Source of the DNA: Tenrec ecaudatus
Taxonomy: Eukaryota; Chordata; Mammalia; Afrosoricida; Tenrecidae
Assembly (NCBI RefSeq): GCF_050624435.1
Contig: NW_027459444.1
Location: 508,501 to 572,500 of the forward strand
Reading direction: 5' to 3'
DNA: 64,000 nt
In this document: one piece after another, positions 1-12,949 of the stretch
Numbering within the stretch: the first letter of the stretch is position 1
Layout of the letters: every line of letters begins with the position of its first letter
The notes under the pieces: generated by a model
The model's database searches: none
Told to the model about the DNA's origin: nothing
The model's input: the letters and a program-made list of their open reading frames with translations, nothing else
Translations under genes and position numbers: made by a program

Positions 1-623
1 TAGCCTAAGGCTAGGGCACCCCTAGGCTTAGGCTAGGGTACCCCTAGGCTTAGGCTAGGGCACCCCATGGCTTAGGATAGGGCACCCCTAGGCGTAGGCT
101 AAGACTAGGGCTCAATTAGACTAAGGCTTGGGCACCCCTAGCCTTAGGCTAAGGCACCCCTAGGCTTAGGCTAGGGCAACCCTAGGCTTATGCTAAGGCA
201 TCCCTAGGCTTAAGCTAGTGCACCCCTAGGCTTAGGCTAAGGCTAGGGCTCCCCTTGTCTAAGGCTAGGGCACCCCTAGTCTTAGGCTAGGGCACCCCTA
301 GGCTTAGGCTAAGGCTAGGGCTCAGTTAGCCTAAGGCTAGGGGACCCCTAAGCATAGGCTAGGGAAACCCTAGGTTTAGGGTAGAGCACCCCTAGTCTTA
401 GGCTAGGGCACCCCTAGGCTTAGTCTAGGGCTCCCCTAAGCTTAGGCTAGGGCACCCCTAGGCTTAGGCTAAGGCTAGAGCTCAGCTAGGCTAAGGCTAG
501 GGCAACCCTAGGCTTAGGGTAGGGCACCCCTAGGCTTAGGCCAGGGCACCCCTAGGCTTAGGCTAGGGCACCCCTAGGCTTAGGCTAAGGCTAGGGCTCC
601 ACTAGGCTAAGGCTAGGGCACCT
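1..623. repeat. GC-rich minisatellite, about 22 bp period
   Basis: Tandem variants of a unit of about 22 bp built from TAGGCTTAGGC followed by TAGGGCACCCC. Longer variants insert an extra TAAGGCTAGGGCTCAGTTAG-type block, so there is a loose higher-order pattern. Each unit contains CCTAGG and is close to an inverted repeat (CCCTAG facing CTAGGG). The repeat runs off the left edge of the window and stops abruptly where the macrosatellite begins. TTAGGC recurs, but this is not the vertebrate telomere hexamer TTAGGG. I see no gene in it. Confidence 0.95.
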
Positions 624-1738
624 CATCCCTATCATTCTACTAATGCAGACAAACTCAGTCCCAGGGGGAGGGCAACTACAGTAACCAGACTGTTTTGTCT
701 GAGTTCTACGTTAGGTCACATAGACCATCTGAATAAACAATTTGATTCTGTGTCCCTCTCCCTCCGATAGACAAAACTGCAGCCAGCACCAGACCTTAAA
801 CATGCAGACTAAGAGTTTGTCAAATGTCTAGAAAAAGCAGTCAATACCCTGGAAACCTAGCCTGCAGAAGAGAAGACACAGAATCAAAAGCTACAACTGA
901 AAAAAAAAAAAAAAAGCTCCAGGTGGGTGTCATTCAGACAACCGATTCCAATGAAAACATTTGACCTTCTCACAGTGTAAAATTGCTTTTACTTCTGTAC
1001 TATTGTAATTCAAACAGTTTCCCCTATCTCACCTCCAAATGTAACTCCAGCAGATTCAAGTATGTTAAGGAAGAGGCAATTATTCTGGTGTTTTCTCTGC
1101 ACCGATTATGGAGCCTGAAACAGTTTTACTATTCTCAGCTCATGCCTTAGATTTTCAACTATTTGAATATGAAGGAAATCTTAACATGCCGCATTTCACA
1201 GGCTGCCTTCTGTTTTGCCTCACCCAGATTTACGTTTTTCATTTTGAGAGTGCCTCAACATGGTGTTTTTTTTTGTTTGTTTGTTTTTTGGTCAAGGGGC
1301 ATTGACATTTTCCATCATCAGATGTTTATGGGAAATTTTACATCCTGCAGGTCCCCGTATACAACAATTACATTAAACAATGGATATTTCTGTATCATCC
1401 TGTTTTCCCAACAGGTTATGCTCACTCATATTGTTAGCTTATCACGCCAAATGTCCGAGATGCACAGGTGGTGTTAACTGAAGGGCGGAATGATTCATGC
1501 ATTGGTCACTTTAGCATTGCAAGTTCATGAGCATCTTGATTTTGAAATTCAGTAAAGGGAGATGATGCCTTAGCCAGTAAAATGCTACTCCTTCCAAGCC
1601 TCACGTACACTCAGACATATCTGAGCAGAAGCCACATTATCTACGTGAAACAGCTTTGGGTGCTCCACATCTATATGCAGATGCCCACCAAATATGAGAT
1701 TATTTTGCTTTCTCTGAGTTGGCTCTTACTAGCAGTCA

Positions 1739-1930
1739 CCCTCATTCTATCTCTTTTGTAGATGGTTGTGGATTCTGGGGGTCACTGGCATATTGGTGGG
1801 CTTATGAGATTAAAAAGATCTTTTCAGGTAGTTTCTTGATGTGCATTTAATATTTAATTACAACTCTCTTTTATACACGTGTGTCTGTGGATTTCCTCAT
1901 CTAAAGTGCACAGATTAACACATTCCCATA
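1739..1930 (+). repeat. Internal duplication, copy A (unit 1)
   Basis: Matches 2809-3010 in the same unit, about 1,080 bp away. Shared blocks are tctcttttgtagatgg / gtctttgttgagatgg, tgtgcattta, ctctcttttatacac / ctctcttttatacatt, tctgtggattt and cagattaacaca, in the same order. The pair is present in every full unit, so the duplication predates the array. Confidence 0.6.
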
Positions 1931-2142
1931 GCAGAGTGAACCTCCCTTTAGTCATGTCTATAGGTATTTCTCCTCCCTATGTGCAGCTGGACAGTAATTC
2001 ATCTGGGAAACATCTGGTAAACCAGCACAATGGTGCTTCCCCAACTTTCTGTGATGAGGGACCAGGACATTGGTTACCTTTATAAAAGTCTCCTGACACG
2101 TCCTAGTGATGTCTGTTTCTGGGATCATAGAGGCTTCCTCTT

Positions 2143-2395
2143 CCTTGGTTGGTTTTGTTGGTAGGTGCTATCCAGTTGGTCTGCTTCAAAGCAACCGCAA
2201 TGTACAGGACAAGGAAAGGCTTGCCAATCCTGGGCCACCCTTATATCTTTTTGATGTTTGAACCCATCTTTGAAGCCCCCGTGGGCATGCATCCTGCAAA
2301 CGACCTGGCTCTTTGTCACTGGCCCTCCCCTTTAATCTGACCAGAAGTGTTCGTCATCTGGCCCTCTCTCTGGCAAGGTTCTGCCTTGGTTTACT
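2143..2395 (-). mobile_element. Antisense RTE LINE 3'-end fragment inside the macrosatellite unit (unit 1 copy)
   Basis: ttggtaggtgctatccagttgg, caatgtacaggacaagg, gatgtttgaacccat and ggctctttgtcactg follow, in order, the reverse complement of the afrotherian RTE LINE 3' end that I recall (gttgttaggtgc..., ccctatgtacaacag..., gagcccattgttgc...). The same segment recurs in every unit, for example near 6254, 10362, 14470, 18562, 22655, 26749, 30850, 34955, 39062 and 43168. The element was therefore present in the founder unit. The divergence is substantial, so the family call rests on pattern rather than alignment. Confidence 0.6.
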
Positions 2396-2808
2396 AGTCC
2401 TCCACTACCTGACAGTGTTTCCATGAGTAGCATAAGGTTTTCAGTGGTGTATTTCGTCATTCTCAGTGTGCCCTTAGTCTAGACACCCTGCTGCGCGCTT
2501 TGCCCTTTACATGACATTGCTGGTATTGGAAATAGCAGTGACCTGCACTCTGACTTTCCTTTCTGTACCTAGCTACAAATGGACAGATTTTAAACAGGTC
2601 ACGGTTTATCACCGACCCATGTACCACCCTTGAAGCAGCATTGGGGTAGATAATAAATCACGAGTAGTCCTGCACAAGGTGATGGAGCCCTCGTGTCTGA
2701 GTGGTTACAAACACCAGCCGCTCCTGGCGCACAAAAGGCGCTTTTAATTCCAGTAAAGAGTTAACAACCTCAGAAACCCAGATGGGCAGTTCTTTCCACC
2801 TGCAGCCA

Positions 2809-3010
2809 CCCACACTGCATGTCTTTGTTGAGATGGAGGAGGACATTGTGGATTGGTGTGGGACATATGGGCTAATGTTGGACTTGTAGACTTGGGCTGC
2901 ACTGGTTTGGGATTTTTTCTCCATGTGCCTTTACCCTTTATCTAAAGCTCTCTTTTATACATTTCAGTTTCTGTGGATTTATTTCTCTAATGTACTCAGA
3001 TTAACACAAC
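2809..3010 (+). repeat. Internal duplication, copy B (unit 1)
   Basis: Partner of 1739-1930. The best-preserved part is ctctcttttataca through cagattaacacaac (2949-3010). Similarity fades beyond this on both sides. Confidence 0.6.
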
Positions 3011-3396
3011 TAATATAAGAAAAGGCAGGACACAAGTAAGCACCCGTTTCCGTTTGGGAAAGACACTAAACAGTGAAAAGCTATTTTCCTCCATGCCATC
3101 TCTGGGTGGCACAAACAGCTAAGTGCTCAATTCGTAACTAAAACGATCATCTGAGCCCATATGGTGGTACCTCAGAAGACAGACCTGGTGGTCTGCCTTT
3201 GAACCCTCATAGAGCCTTGTAGCCCCTATCTCACAAGGTTCAGTTTGGCTCTGCACACCAGGTTTCAATGACTTGGAATCTACCCCACAGTAACTGTTTG
3301 GATGCAAGGATACTCAGTCCTGAGTTATGACCGGCCCCATCCTGACGATTCTGTCATGAGGCAGTTCTGTCCGAAGTCAAATACCTCATGATACTA

Positions 3397-3444
3397 GCTT
3401 TTCTTTTCTTATTTTTTTCCACAGGTAGTTAAAAGACTTTATTA
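3397..3444 (-). other. Possible retroposed 3' end (AATAAA plus A-rich tail), in every unit
   Basis: On the minus strand, AATAAA (plus-strand TTTATT at 3438-3443) is followed about 20 nt later by an A-rich run (plus-strand ttttcttttcttattttttt). This is the layout of a retroposed transcript end. Read on the plus strand, the same bases look like a splice acceptor (long pyrimidine tract, then CCACAG). I cannot decide between the two and do not recognise the upstream sequence. Confidence 0.35.
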
Positions 3445-4730
3445 GGAAGGCTTTGAAGTCAAAAGTAACACTCTTGATAGAATTTTCTTTCATCCTTTAA
3501 GTCGGCTCTGCAAATATATTATCAGTAATTTAGCTGTAAGGTAAAAGATACGTTAATTTATTTAAGATAAAATATATTTTAGTTCTTAAAATTTATTCCA
3601 TAAAGTGCATATTTCCCTAAAATTCCCTACTTATACAAAAGAGGTAAAAAATAAAAACAAACACAAAATATAAAATCCCCAACAAAACAGTAACTGAGCA
3701 TCTTTTTAAAAATTGTAAAAAACTCACAAGAGAAAGTAATGTCTGTGTTTGTTAATATTAAAAAAAGTGAAAAATCTCTGAACGGGGGACTCCCACCCCC
3801 TAGCTTTACATATCTCACCTCATCAGTTTGTTGGGCTTGAATACATTGGATATAAAATTACAGCTACAATGCCATTAAAGGTGTGTGGTATAGCATGAGT
3901 GCATGCTAATTATGATAAACTTTATAAAAACAGAAAGTGAAGCAGATGGTCATAATGCAGCTCATCATAAGTATAATAGAGCACAACGCAGAGATTATGT
4001 TTTCTGGGTCTTTGAACTGATATGAGCCAATTGAGATGTGGGATGATGAACTGAATGTGAAATTGACCTGTTTTTTAAAAGCTTGAATGATCTGGAGGTT
4101 AAATGGAATGGGGAAATGTATGGTTTCAATCCTTGGAATAGTGTTTTGGGGACCTTTCTGGAACCTGTTTCATGATGCCAATTCACTTCCAACACTGTGG
4201 ATAGTGACACACATTCAATGAAGCAAGTGCTTGGCTGCCAACTTTGAGCCGGCTCTATTACTGCCTACTCAGCTTATCCAGACATTTCCTTGTAAACTGG
4301 CATTATTTTTTTACACAAATAAGTTTCTAATGGCTTATTTTTTCAATTTCCATAAACCACATTATTTAATAATTTTTTTTTTGATCTCCACAAATGAAAA
4401 CGTGGTTATAAAGTATAAACACGAGGGTTATTGGGTAAAATTGACTGCAAGACCCAGGGTACTGGGAACTTCCGAAGCCTAGGGATTTGGGTGGAAACAC
4501 TGATTGAGGCACACTAAGACACCGCTTGACCTGGAATAGCCCTCATGTGGACCTACTACGTGCGATATCTAGGCAGTGAGCCCTCCTACTCAGTCACAAT
4601 CACCGACTCCTCAGAACTGTTTTGGAGATAGGGCAGACTGCATATAAAATCCCCAGAAAGGATCAGTGTCCAGGCTGGAGTCTGAAGGCATCAATATATT
4701 AAAGATACTTGCTTCTGTTTGCATCACTTT

Positions 4731-7700
4731 CATCCCTATCATTCTTCTCATGCAGCCAAAACTCAGTCCCAGGGGGATGGCAACTACAGTAACCAGACTG
4801 TTCTGTCTGATTCTATGTTAGGACACATAGACCATCTGAATAAACAATTTGATTCTGTGTCCCTCTCCCTCCGATAGACAAAACTGCAGCCAGCACCAGA
4901 ACTTAAGCCTGCAGACTAAGAGTTTGTCAAAAGTCTAGAATAAGCAGTCAATACCCTGGAAACCTAGCCTGCAGAAGAGAAGACACAGAATCAAAAGCTA
5001 CAACTGAAAAAAAAAAAAAAAAAAAAGCTCCAGGTGGGTGTCATTCAGACAACCGATTCCAATGAAAACACTTGACCTTCTCACAGTGTAAAATTGCTTT
5101 TACTTCCGTACTATTGTAATTCAAACAGTTTCCCCTATCTCACCTCCAAATGCAACTCCAGCAGATTCAAGTATATTAAGGAAGAGGCAATTATTCTGGT
5201 GTTTTCTCTGCACCGATTATGGAGCCTGAAAGAGTTTTACTATTCTCAGCTCATGCCTTAGATTTTCAACTATTTGAATGTGAAGGAAATCTTAACATGC
5301 CGCATTTCACAGGCTGCCTTCTGTGTTGCCTCACACAGATTTACGTTTTTCATTTTGAGAGTGCCTCAACATGGTGTTTTTTTTTGTTTGTTTGTTTTTT
5401 GGTCAAGGGGCATTGACATTTTCCATCATCAGATGTTTATGGGAAATTTTACATCCTGCAGGTCCCCGTATACAACAATTACATTAAACAATGGATATTT
5501 CTGTATCATCCTGTTTTCCCAACAGGTTATGCTCACTCATATTGTTAGCTTATCACGCCAAATGTCCGAGATGCACAGGTGGTGTTAACTGAAGGGCGGA
5601 ATGATTCATGCATTGGTCACTTTAGCATTGCAAGTTCATGAGCATCTTGATTTTGAAATTCAGTAAAGGGAGATGATGCCTTAGCCAGTAAAATGCTACT
5701 CCTTCCAAGCCTCACGTACACTCAGACATATCTGAGCAGAAGCCACATTATCTACGTGAAACAGCTTTGGGTGCTCCACATCTATATGCAGATGCCCACC
5801 AAATATGAGATTATTTTGCTTTCTCTGAGTTGGCTCTTACTAGCAGTCAGCCTCATTCTATCTCTTTTGTCGATGGTTGTGGATTCTGGGGGTCACTGGC
5901 ATATTGGTGGGCTTATGAGATTAAAAAGATCTTTTAGGGTAGTTTCTTGATGTGCATTTAATATTTAATTACAACTCTCTTTTATACACGTGTGTCTGTG
6001 GATTTCCTCATCTAAAGTGCACAGATTAACACATTCCCATAGCAGAGTGAACCTCCCTTCAGTCATGTCTATAGGTATTTCTCCTCCCTATGTGCAGCTG
6101 GACAGTAATTCATCTGGGAAACATCTGGTAAACCAGCACAATGGTGCTTCCCCAACTTTCTGTGATGAGGGACCAGGACATTGGTTACCTTTATAAAAGT
6201 CTCCTGACACGTCCTAGTGATGTCTGTTTCTGGGATCATAGAGGCTTCCTCTTCCTTGGTTGGTTTTGTTGGTAGGTGCTATCCAGTTGGTCTGCTTCAA
6301 AGCAACCGCAATGTACAGGACAAGGAAAGGCTTGCCAATCCTGGGCCACCCTTATATCTTTTTGATGTTTGAACCCATCTTTGAAGCCCCCGTGGGCATG
6401 CATCCTGCAAACGACCTGGCTCTTTGTCACTGGCCCTCCCCTTTAATCTGACCAGAAGTGTTCGTCATCTGGCCCTCTCTCTGGCAAGGTTCTGCCTTGG
6501 TTTACTAGTCCTCCACTACCTGACAGTGTTTCCATGAGTAGCATAAGGTTTTCAGTGGTGTATTTCGTCATTCTCAGTGTGCCCTTAGTCTAGACACCCT
6601 GCTGCGCGCTTTGCCCTTTACATGACATTGCTGGTATTGGAAATAGCAGTGACCTGCACTCTGACTTTCCTTTCTGTACCTAGCTACAAATGGACAGATT
6701 TTAAACAGGTCACGGTTTATCACCGACCCATGTACCACCCTTGAAGCAGCATTGGGGTAGATAATAAATCACGAGTAGTCCTGCACAAGGTGATGGAGCC
6801 CTCGTGTCTGAGTGGTTACAAACACCAGCCGCTCCTGGCGCACAAAAGGCGCTTTTAATTCCAGTAAAGAGTTAACAACCTCAGAAACCCAGATGGGCAG
6901 TTCTTTCCACCTGCAGCCACCCACACTGCATGTCTTTGTTGAGATGGAGGAGGACATTGTGGATTGGTGTGGGACATATGGGCTAATGTTGGACTTGTAG
7001 ACTTGGGCTGCACTGGTTTGGGATTTTTTCTCCATGTGCCTTTACCCTTTATCTAAAGCTCTCTTTTATACATTTCAGTTTCTGTGGATTTATTTCTCTA
7101 ATGTACTCAGATTAACACAACTAATATAAGAAAAGGCAGGACACAAGTAAGCACCCGTTTCCGTTTGGGAAAGACACTAAACAGTGAAAAGCTATTTTCC
7201 TCCATGCCATCTCTGGGTGGCACAAACAGCTAAGTGCTCAATTCGTAACTAAAACGATCATCTGAGCCCATATGGTGGTACCTCAGAAGACAGACCTGGT
7301 GGTCTGCCTTTGAACCCTCATAGAGCCTTGTAGCCCCTATCTCACAAGGTTCAGTTTGGCTCTGCACACCAGGTTTCAATGACTTGGAATCTACCCCACA
7401 GTAACTGTTTGGATGCAAGGATACTCAGTCCTGAGTTATGACCGGCCCCATCCTGACGATTCTGTCATGAGGCAGTTCTGTCCGAAGTCAAATACCTCAT
7501 GATACTAGCTTTTCTTTTCTTATTTTTTTCCACAGGTAGTTAAAAGACTTTATTAGGAAGGCTTTGAAGTCAAAAGTAACACTCTTGATAGAATTTTCTT
7601 TCATCCTTTAAGTCGGCTCTGCAAATATATTATCAGTAATTTAGCTGTAAGGTAAAAGATACGTTAATTTATTTAAGATAAAATATATTTCAGTTCTTAA

Positions 7701-8841
7701 AATTTATTCCATAAAGTGCATATTTCCCTAAAATTCCCTACTTATACAAAAGAGGTAAAAAATAAAAACAAACACAAAATATAAAATCCCCAACAAAACA
7801 GTAACTGAGCATCTTTTTAAAAATTGTAAAAAACTCACAAGAGAAAGTAATGTCTGTGTTTGTTAATATTAAAAAAAGTGAAAAATCTCTGAACGGGGGA
7901 CTCCCATCCCCTAGCTTTACATATCTCACCTCATCAGTTTGTTGGGCTTGAATACATTGGATATAAAATTACAGCTACAATGCCATTAAAGGTGTGTGGT
8001 ATAGCATGAGTGCATGCTAATTATGATAAACTTTATAAAAACAGAAAGTGAAGCAGATGGTCATAATGCAGCTCATCATAAGTATAATAGAGCACAACGC
8101 AGAGATTATGTTTTCTGGGTCTTTGAACTGATATGAGCCAATTGAGATGTGGGATGATGAACTGAATGTGAAATTGACCTGTTTTTTAAAAGCTTGAATG
8201 ATCTGGAGGTTAAATGGAATGGGGAAATGTATGGTTTCAATCCTTGGAATAGTGTTTTGGGGACCTTTCTGGAACCTGTTTCATGATGCCAATTCACTTC
8301 CAACACTGTGGATAGTGACACACATTCAATGAAGCAAGTGCTTGGCTGCCAACTTTGAGCCGGCTCTATTACTGCCTACTCAGCTTATCCAGACATTTCC
8401 TTGTAAACTGGCATTATTTTTTTACACAAATAAGTTTCTAATGGCTTATTTTTTCAATTTCCATAAACCACATTATTTAATAAATTTTTTTTTGATCTCC
8501 ACAAATGAAAACGTGGTTATAAAGTATAAACACGAGGGTTATTGGGTAAAATTGACTGCAAGACCCAGGGTACTGGGAACTTCCGAAGCCTAGGGATTTG
8601 GGTGGAAACACTGATTGAGGCACACTAAGACACCGCTTGACCTGGAATAGCCCTCATGTGGACCTACGACGTGCGATATCTAGGCAGTGAGCCCTCCTAC
8701 TCAGTCACAATCACCGACTCCTCAGAACTGTTTTGGAGATAGGGCAGACTGCATATAAAATCCCCAGAAAGGATCAGTGTCCAGGCTGGAGTCTGAAGGC
8801 ATCAATATATTAAAGATACTTGCTTCTGTTTGCATCACTTT
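4731..8841 (+). repeat. Macrosatellite unit 2
   Basis: 4,111 bp. Nearly identical to unit 1 over most of its length; both carry ggttggttttgttgg at the start of the antisense RTE segment where later units have ggttggtcttgttgg. An A-tract near 5007-5026 and a T-rich tract near 5374-5400 are intact. No gene seen. Confidence 0.93.
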
Positions 8842-11800
8842 CATCCCTATCATTCTTCTCATGCAGCCAAAACTCAGTCCCAGGGGGATGGCAACTACAG
8901 TAACCAGACTGTTCTGTCTGATTCTATGTTAGGACACATAGACCATCTGAATAAACAATTTGATTCTGTGTCCCTCTCCCTCCGATAGACAAAACTGCAG
9001 CCAGCACCAGAACTTAAGCCTGCAGACTAAGAGTTTGTCAAAAGTCTAGATAAGCAGTCAATACCCTGGAAACCTAGCCTGCAGAAGAGAAGACACAGAA
9101 TCAAAAGCTACAACTGAAAAAAAAAAAAAAAAAAGCTCCAGGTGGGTGTCATTCAGACAACCGATTCCAATGAAAACACTTGACCTTCTCACAGTGTAAA
9201 ATTGCTTTTACTTCCGTACTATTGTAATTCAAACAGTTTCCCCTATCTCACCTCCAAATGCAACTCCAGCAGATTCAAGTATATTAAGGAAGAGGCAATT
9301 ATTCTGGTGTTTTCTCTGCACCGATTATGGAGCCTGAAAGAGTTTTACTATTCTCAGCTCATGCCTTAGATTTTCAACTATTTGAATGTGAAGGAAATCT
9401 TAACATGCCGCATTTCACAGGCTGCCTTCTGTGTTGCCTCACACAGATTTACGTTTTTCATTTTGAGAGTGCCTCAACATGGTGTTTTTTTTTGTTTGTT
9501 TTTTTTTTGGTCACGAGGCATTGTCATTTTCCATCATCAGATGTTTATGGGAAATTTTACTACCTGCAGGTCCCCGTATACAACAATTACATTAAACAAT
9601 GGAGATTTCTGTATCATCCTGTTTTCCCAACAGGTTATGCTCACTCATATTGTTAGCTTATCACGCCAAATGTCCGAGATGCACAGGTGGTGTTAACTGA
9701 AGGGCGGAATGATTCATGCATTGGTCACTTTAGCATTGCAAGTTCATGAGCATCTTGATTTTGAAATTCAGTAAAGGGAGATGATGCCTTAGCCAGTAAA
9801 ATGCTACTCCTTCCAAGCCTCACGTACACTCAGACATATCTGAGCAGAAGCCACATTATCTACGTGAAACAGCTTTGGATGCTCCACATCTATATGCAGA
9901 TGCCCACCAAATATGAGATTATTTTGCTTTCTCTGATTTGGCTCTTACTAGCAGTCAGCCTCATTCTATCTCTTTTGTAGATGGTTGTGGATTCTGGGGG
10001 TCACTGGCATATTGGTGGGCTTATGAGATTAAAAAGATCTTTTCAGGTAGTTTCTTGATGTGCATTTAATATTTAATTACAACTCTCTTTTATACACGTG
10101 TGTCTGTGGATTTCCACATCTAAAGTGCACAGATTAACACATTCCCATAGCAGAGTGAACCTCCCTTCAGTCATGTCTATAGGTATTTCTCCTCCCTATG
10201 TGCAGCTGGACAGTAATTCATCTGGGAAACATCTGGTAAACCAGCACAATGGTGCTTCCCCAACTTTCTGTGATGAGGGACCAGGACATTGGTTACCTTT
10301 TTAAAAGTCTCCTGACACGTCCTAGGGATGTCTGTTTCTGGGATCATAGAGGCTTCCTCTTCCTTGGTTGGTCTTGTTGGTAGGTGCTATCCAGTTGGTC
10401 TGCTTCAAAGCAACCGCAATGTACAGGATAAGGAAAGGCTTGCCAATCCTGGGCCACCCTCATATCTTTTTGATGTTTGAACCCATCTTTGAAGCCCCCG
10501 TGGGCATGCATCCTGCAAACGACCTGGCTCTTTGTCACTGGCCCTCCCCTTTAATCTGACCAGAAGTGTTCGTCATCTGGCCCTCTCTCTGGCAAGGTTC
10601 TGCCTTGGTTTACTAGTCCTCCACTACCTGACAGTGTTTCCATGAGTAGCATAAGGTTTTCAGTGGTGTATTTCGTCATTCTCAGTGTGCCCTTAGTCTA
10701 GACACCCTGCTGCGCGCTTTGCCCTTTACATGACATTGCTGGCATTGGAAATAGCAGTGACCTGCACTCTGACTTTCCTTTCTGTACCTAGCTACAAATG
10801 GACAGATTTTAAACGGGTCACGGTTTATCACCGACCCATGTACCACCATTGAAGCAGCATTGGGGTAGATAATAAATCACGAGTAGTCCTGCACAAGGTG
10901 ATGGAGCCCTCGTGTCTGAGTGGTTACAAACACCAGCCGCTCCTGGCGCACAAAAGGCGCTTTTAATTCCAGTAAAGAGTTAACAACCTCAGAAACCCAG
11001 ATGGGCAGTTCTTTCCACCTCCAGCCACCCATACTGCATGTCTTTGTTGAGATGGAGGAGGACATTGTGGGTTGGTGTGGGACATATGGGCTAATGTTGG
11101 ACTTGTAGACTTGGGTTGCACTGGTTTGGGATTTTTTCTCCATGTGCATTTACCCTTTATCTAAAGCTCTCTTTTATACATTTCAGTTTCTGTGGATTTA
11201 TTTCTCTAATGTACTCAGATTAACACAACTAATATAAGAAAAGGCAGGACACAAGTAAGCACCCGTTTCCGTTTGGGAAAGACACTAAACAGTGAAAAGC
11301 TATTTTCCTCCATGCCATCTCTGGGTGGCACAAACAGCTAAGTGCTCAATTCGTAACTAAAACGATCATCTGAGCCCATATGGTGGTACCTCAGAAGACA
11401 GACCTGGTGGTCTGCCTTTGAACCCTCATAGAGCCTTGTAGCCCCTATCTCACAAGGTTCAGTTTGGCTCTGCACACCAGGTTTCAATGACTTGGAATCT
11501 ACCCCACAGTAACTGTTTGGATGCAAGGATACTCAGTCCTGAGTTATGACCGGCCCCATCCTGACGATTCTGTCATGAGGCAGTTCTGTCCGAAGTCAAA
11601 TACCTCATGATACTAGCTTTTCTTTTCTTATTTTTTTCCACAGGTAGTTAAAAGACTTTATTAGGAAGGCTTTGAAGTCAAAAGTAACACTCTTGATAGA
11701 ATTTTCGTTCATCCTTTAAGTCGTCTCTGCAAATATATAATCAGTGATTTAGCTGTAAGATAAAAGACACGTTAATTTATTTAAGATAAAATAATTTTTA

Positions 11801-12949
11801 GTTCTTAAAATTTATTCCATAAAGTGCATATTTCCCTAAAATTCCCTACTTATACAAAAGAGGTAAAAAATAAAAACAAACACAAAATATAAAATCCCCA
11901 ACAAAACAGTAACTGAGCTTCTTTTTAAAAATTGTAAAAAACTCACAAGAGAAACTAATGTCTGTGTTTGTTAATATTAAAAAAAGTGAAAAATCTCTGG
12001 ATCGGGGACTCCCACCTCCTAGCTTTACATATCTCACCTCATCAGTTTGTGGGGCTTGAATACATTGGATATAAAATTATAGCTACATTGGCATTAAAGG
12101 TGTGTGGTATAGCATGAGTGCATGCTACTTCTGATAAACTTTCTAAAAACAGAAAGTGAAGCAGATGGTCATAATGCAGCTCATCATAAGTATAATAGAG
12201 CACAACTCAGAGATTAGGTTTTCTGGGTCTTTGAACTGATATGAGCCAATTGAGATGTGGGATGATGAACTGAATGTGAAATTGACCTGTTTTTTAAAAG
12301 CTTGAATAATCTGGAGGTTAAATGGAATGGGGAAATGTATGGTTTCAATCCTTGGAATAGTGTTTTGGGGACCTTTCTGGAACCTGTTTCATGATGCCAA
12401 TTCACTTCCAACACTGTGGATAGTGACACACATTCAATGAAGCAAGTGCTTGGCTGCCAACTTTGAGCCGGCTCTATTACTGCCTATTCATCTTATCCAG
12501 ACATTTCCTTGCAAAGTGGCATTATTTTTTTACACAAATAAGTTTCTAATGGCTTATTTTTTTCAATTTTCATAAACCACATTATTTAATAATTTTTTTT
12601 TGATCTCCACAAATGAAAACGTGGTTATAAAGCATAAACACGAGGGTTATTGGGTAAAAGGGACTGCAGGACACAGGGTACTGGCAATTTCCGAAGCCTA
12701 GGGATTTGGGTGGAAACACTGATTGAGGCACACTAAGACACCGCTTGACCTGGAGTAGCCCTCATGTGGACCTACGACGTGTGATATCTAGGCAGTGTGC
12801 CCTCCTACTCAGTCACAATTACTGACTCCTCAGAACTGTTTTGGAGATAGGGGAGACTGCATATAAAATCCCCAGAAAGGATCAGTGTCCAGGCTGGAGT
12901 CTGAAGGCATCAATATATTAAAGATACTTGCTTCTGTTTGCATCACTTT
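8842..12949 (+). repeat. Macrosatellite unit 3
   Basis: 4,108 bp. A transitional copy: its first part resembles unit 2, while its last third carries variants typical of units 6 to 10, such as aatatataatcagtgattt near 11,730 and tgctacttctgataaac near 12,123. It has a private change in tcacgaggcattg near 9,511. No gene seen. Confidence 0.92.

Larger units (their letters stand above)
624..4730 (+). repeat. Macrosatellite unit 1 (left edge)
   Basis: The first full unit, joined directly to the minisatellite. Its first 300 bp carry private differences: ctactaatgcagac where other units have cttctcatgcagcc, and catgcagactaag where others have cctgcagactaag. From about 1,400 onward it is almost identical to unit 2. 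Edge divergence followed by near-identity is what tandem arrays show when exchange homogenises the interior. Confidence 0.93.

Noticed and set aside
1..623. Telomere array
   Set aside because: The hexamer is TTAGGC within a 22 bp unit, not tandem TTAGGG.
893..920. A-tract as the tail of a retroposed gene
   Set aside because: The A-tract recurs in each unit, but there is no AATAAA just upstream and no recognisable source sequence, so I do not call a retrocopy.
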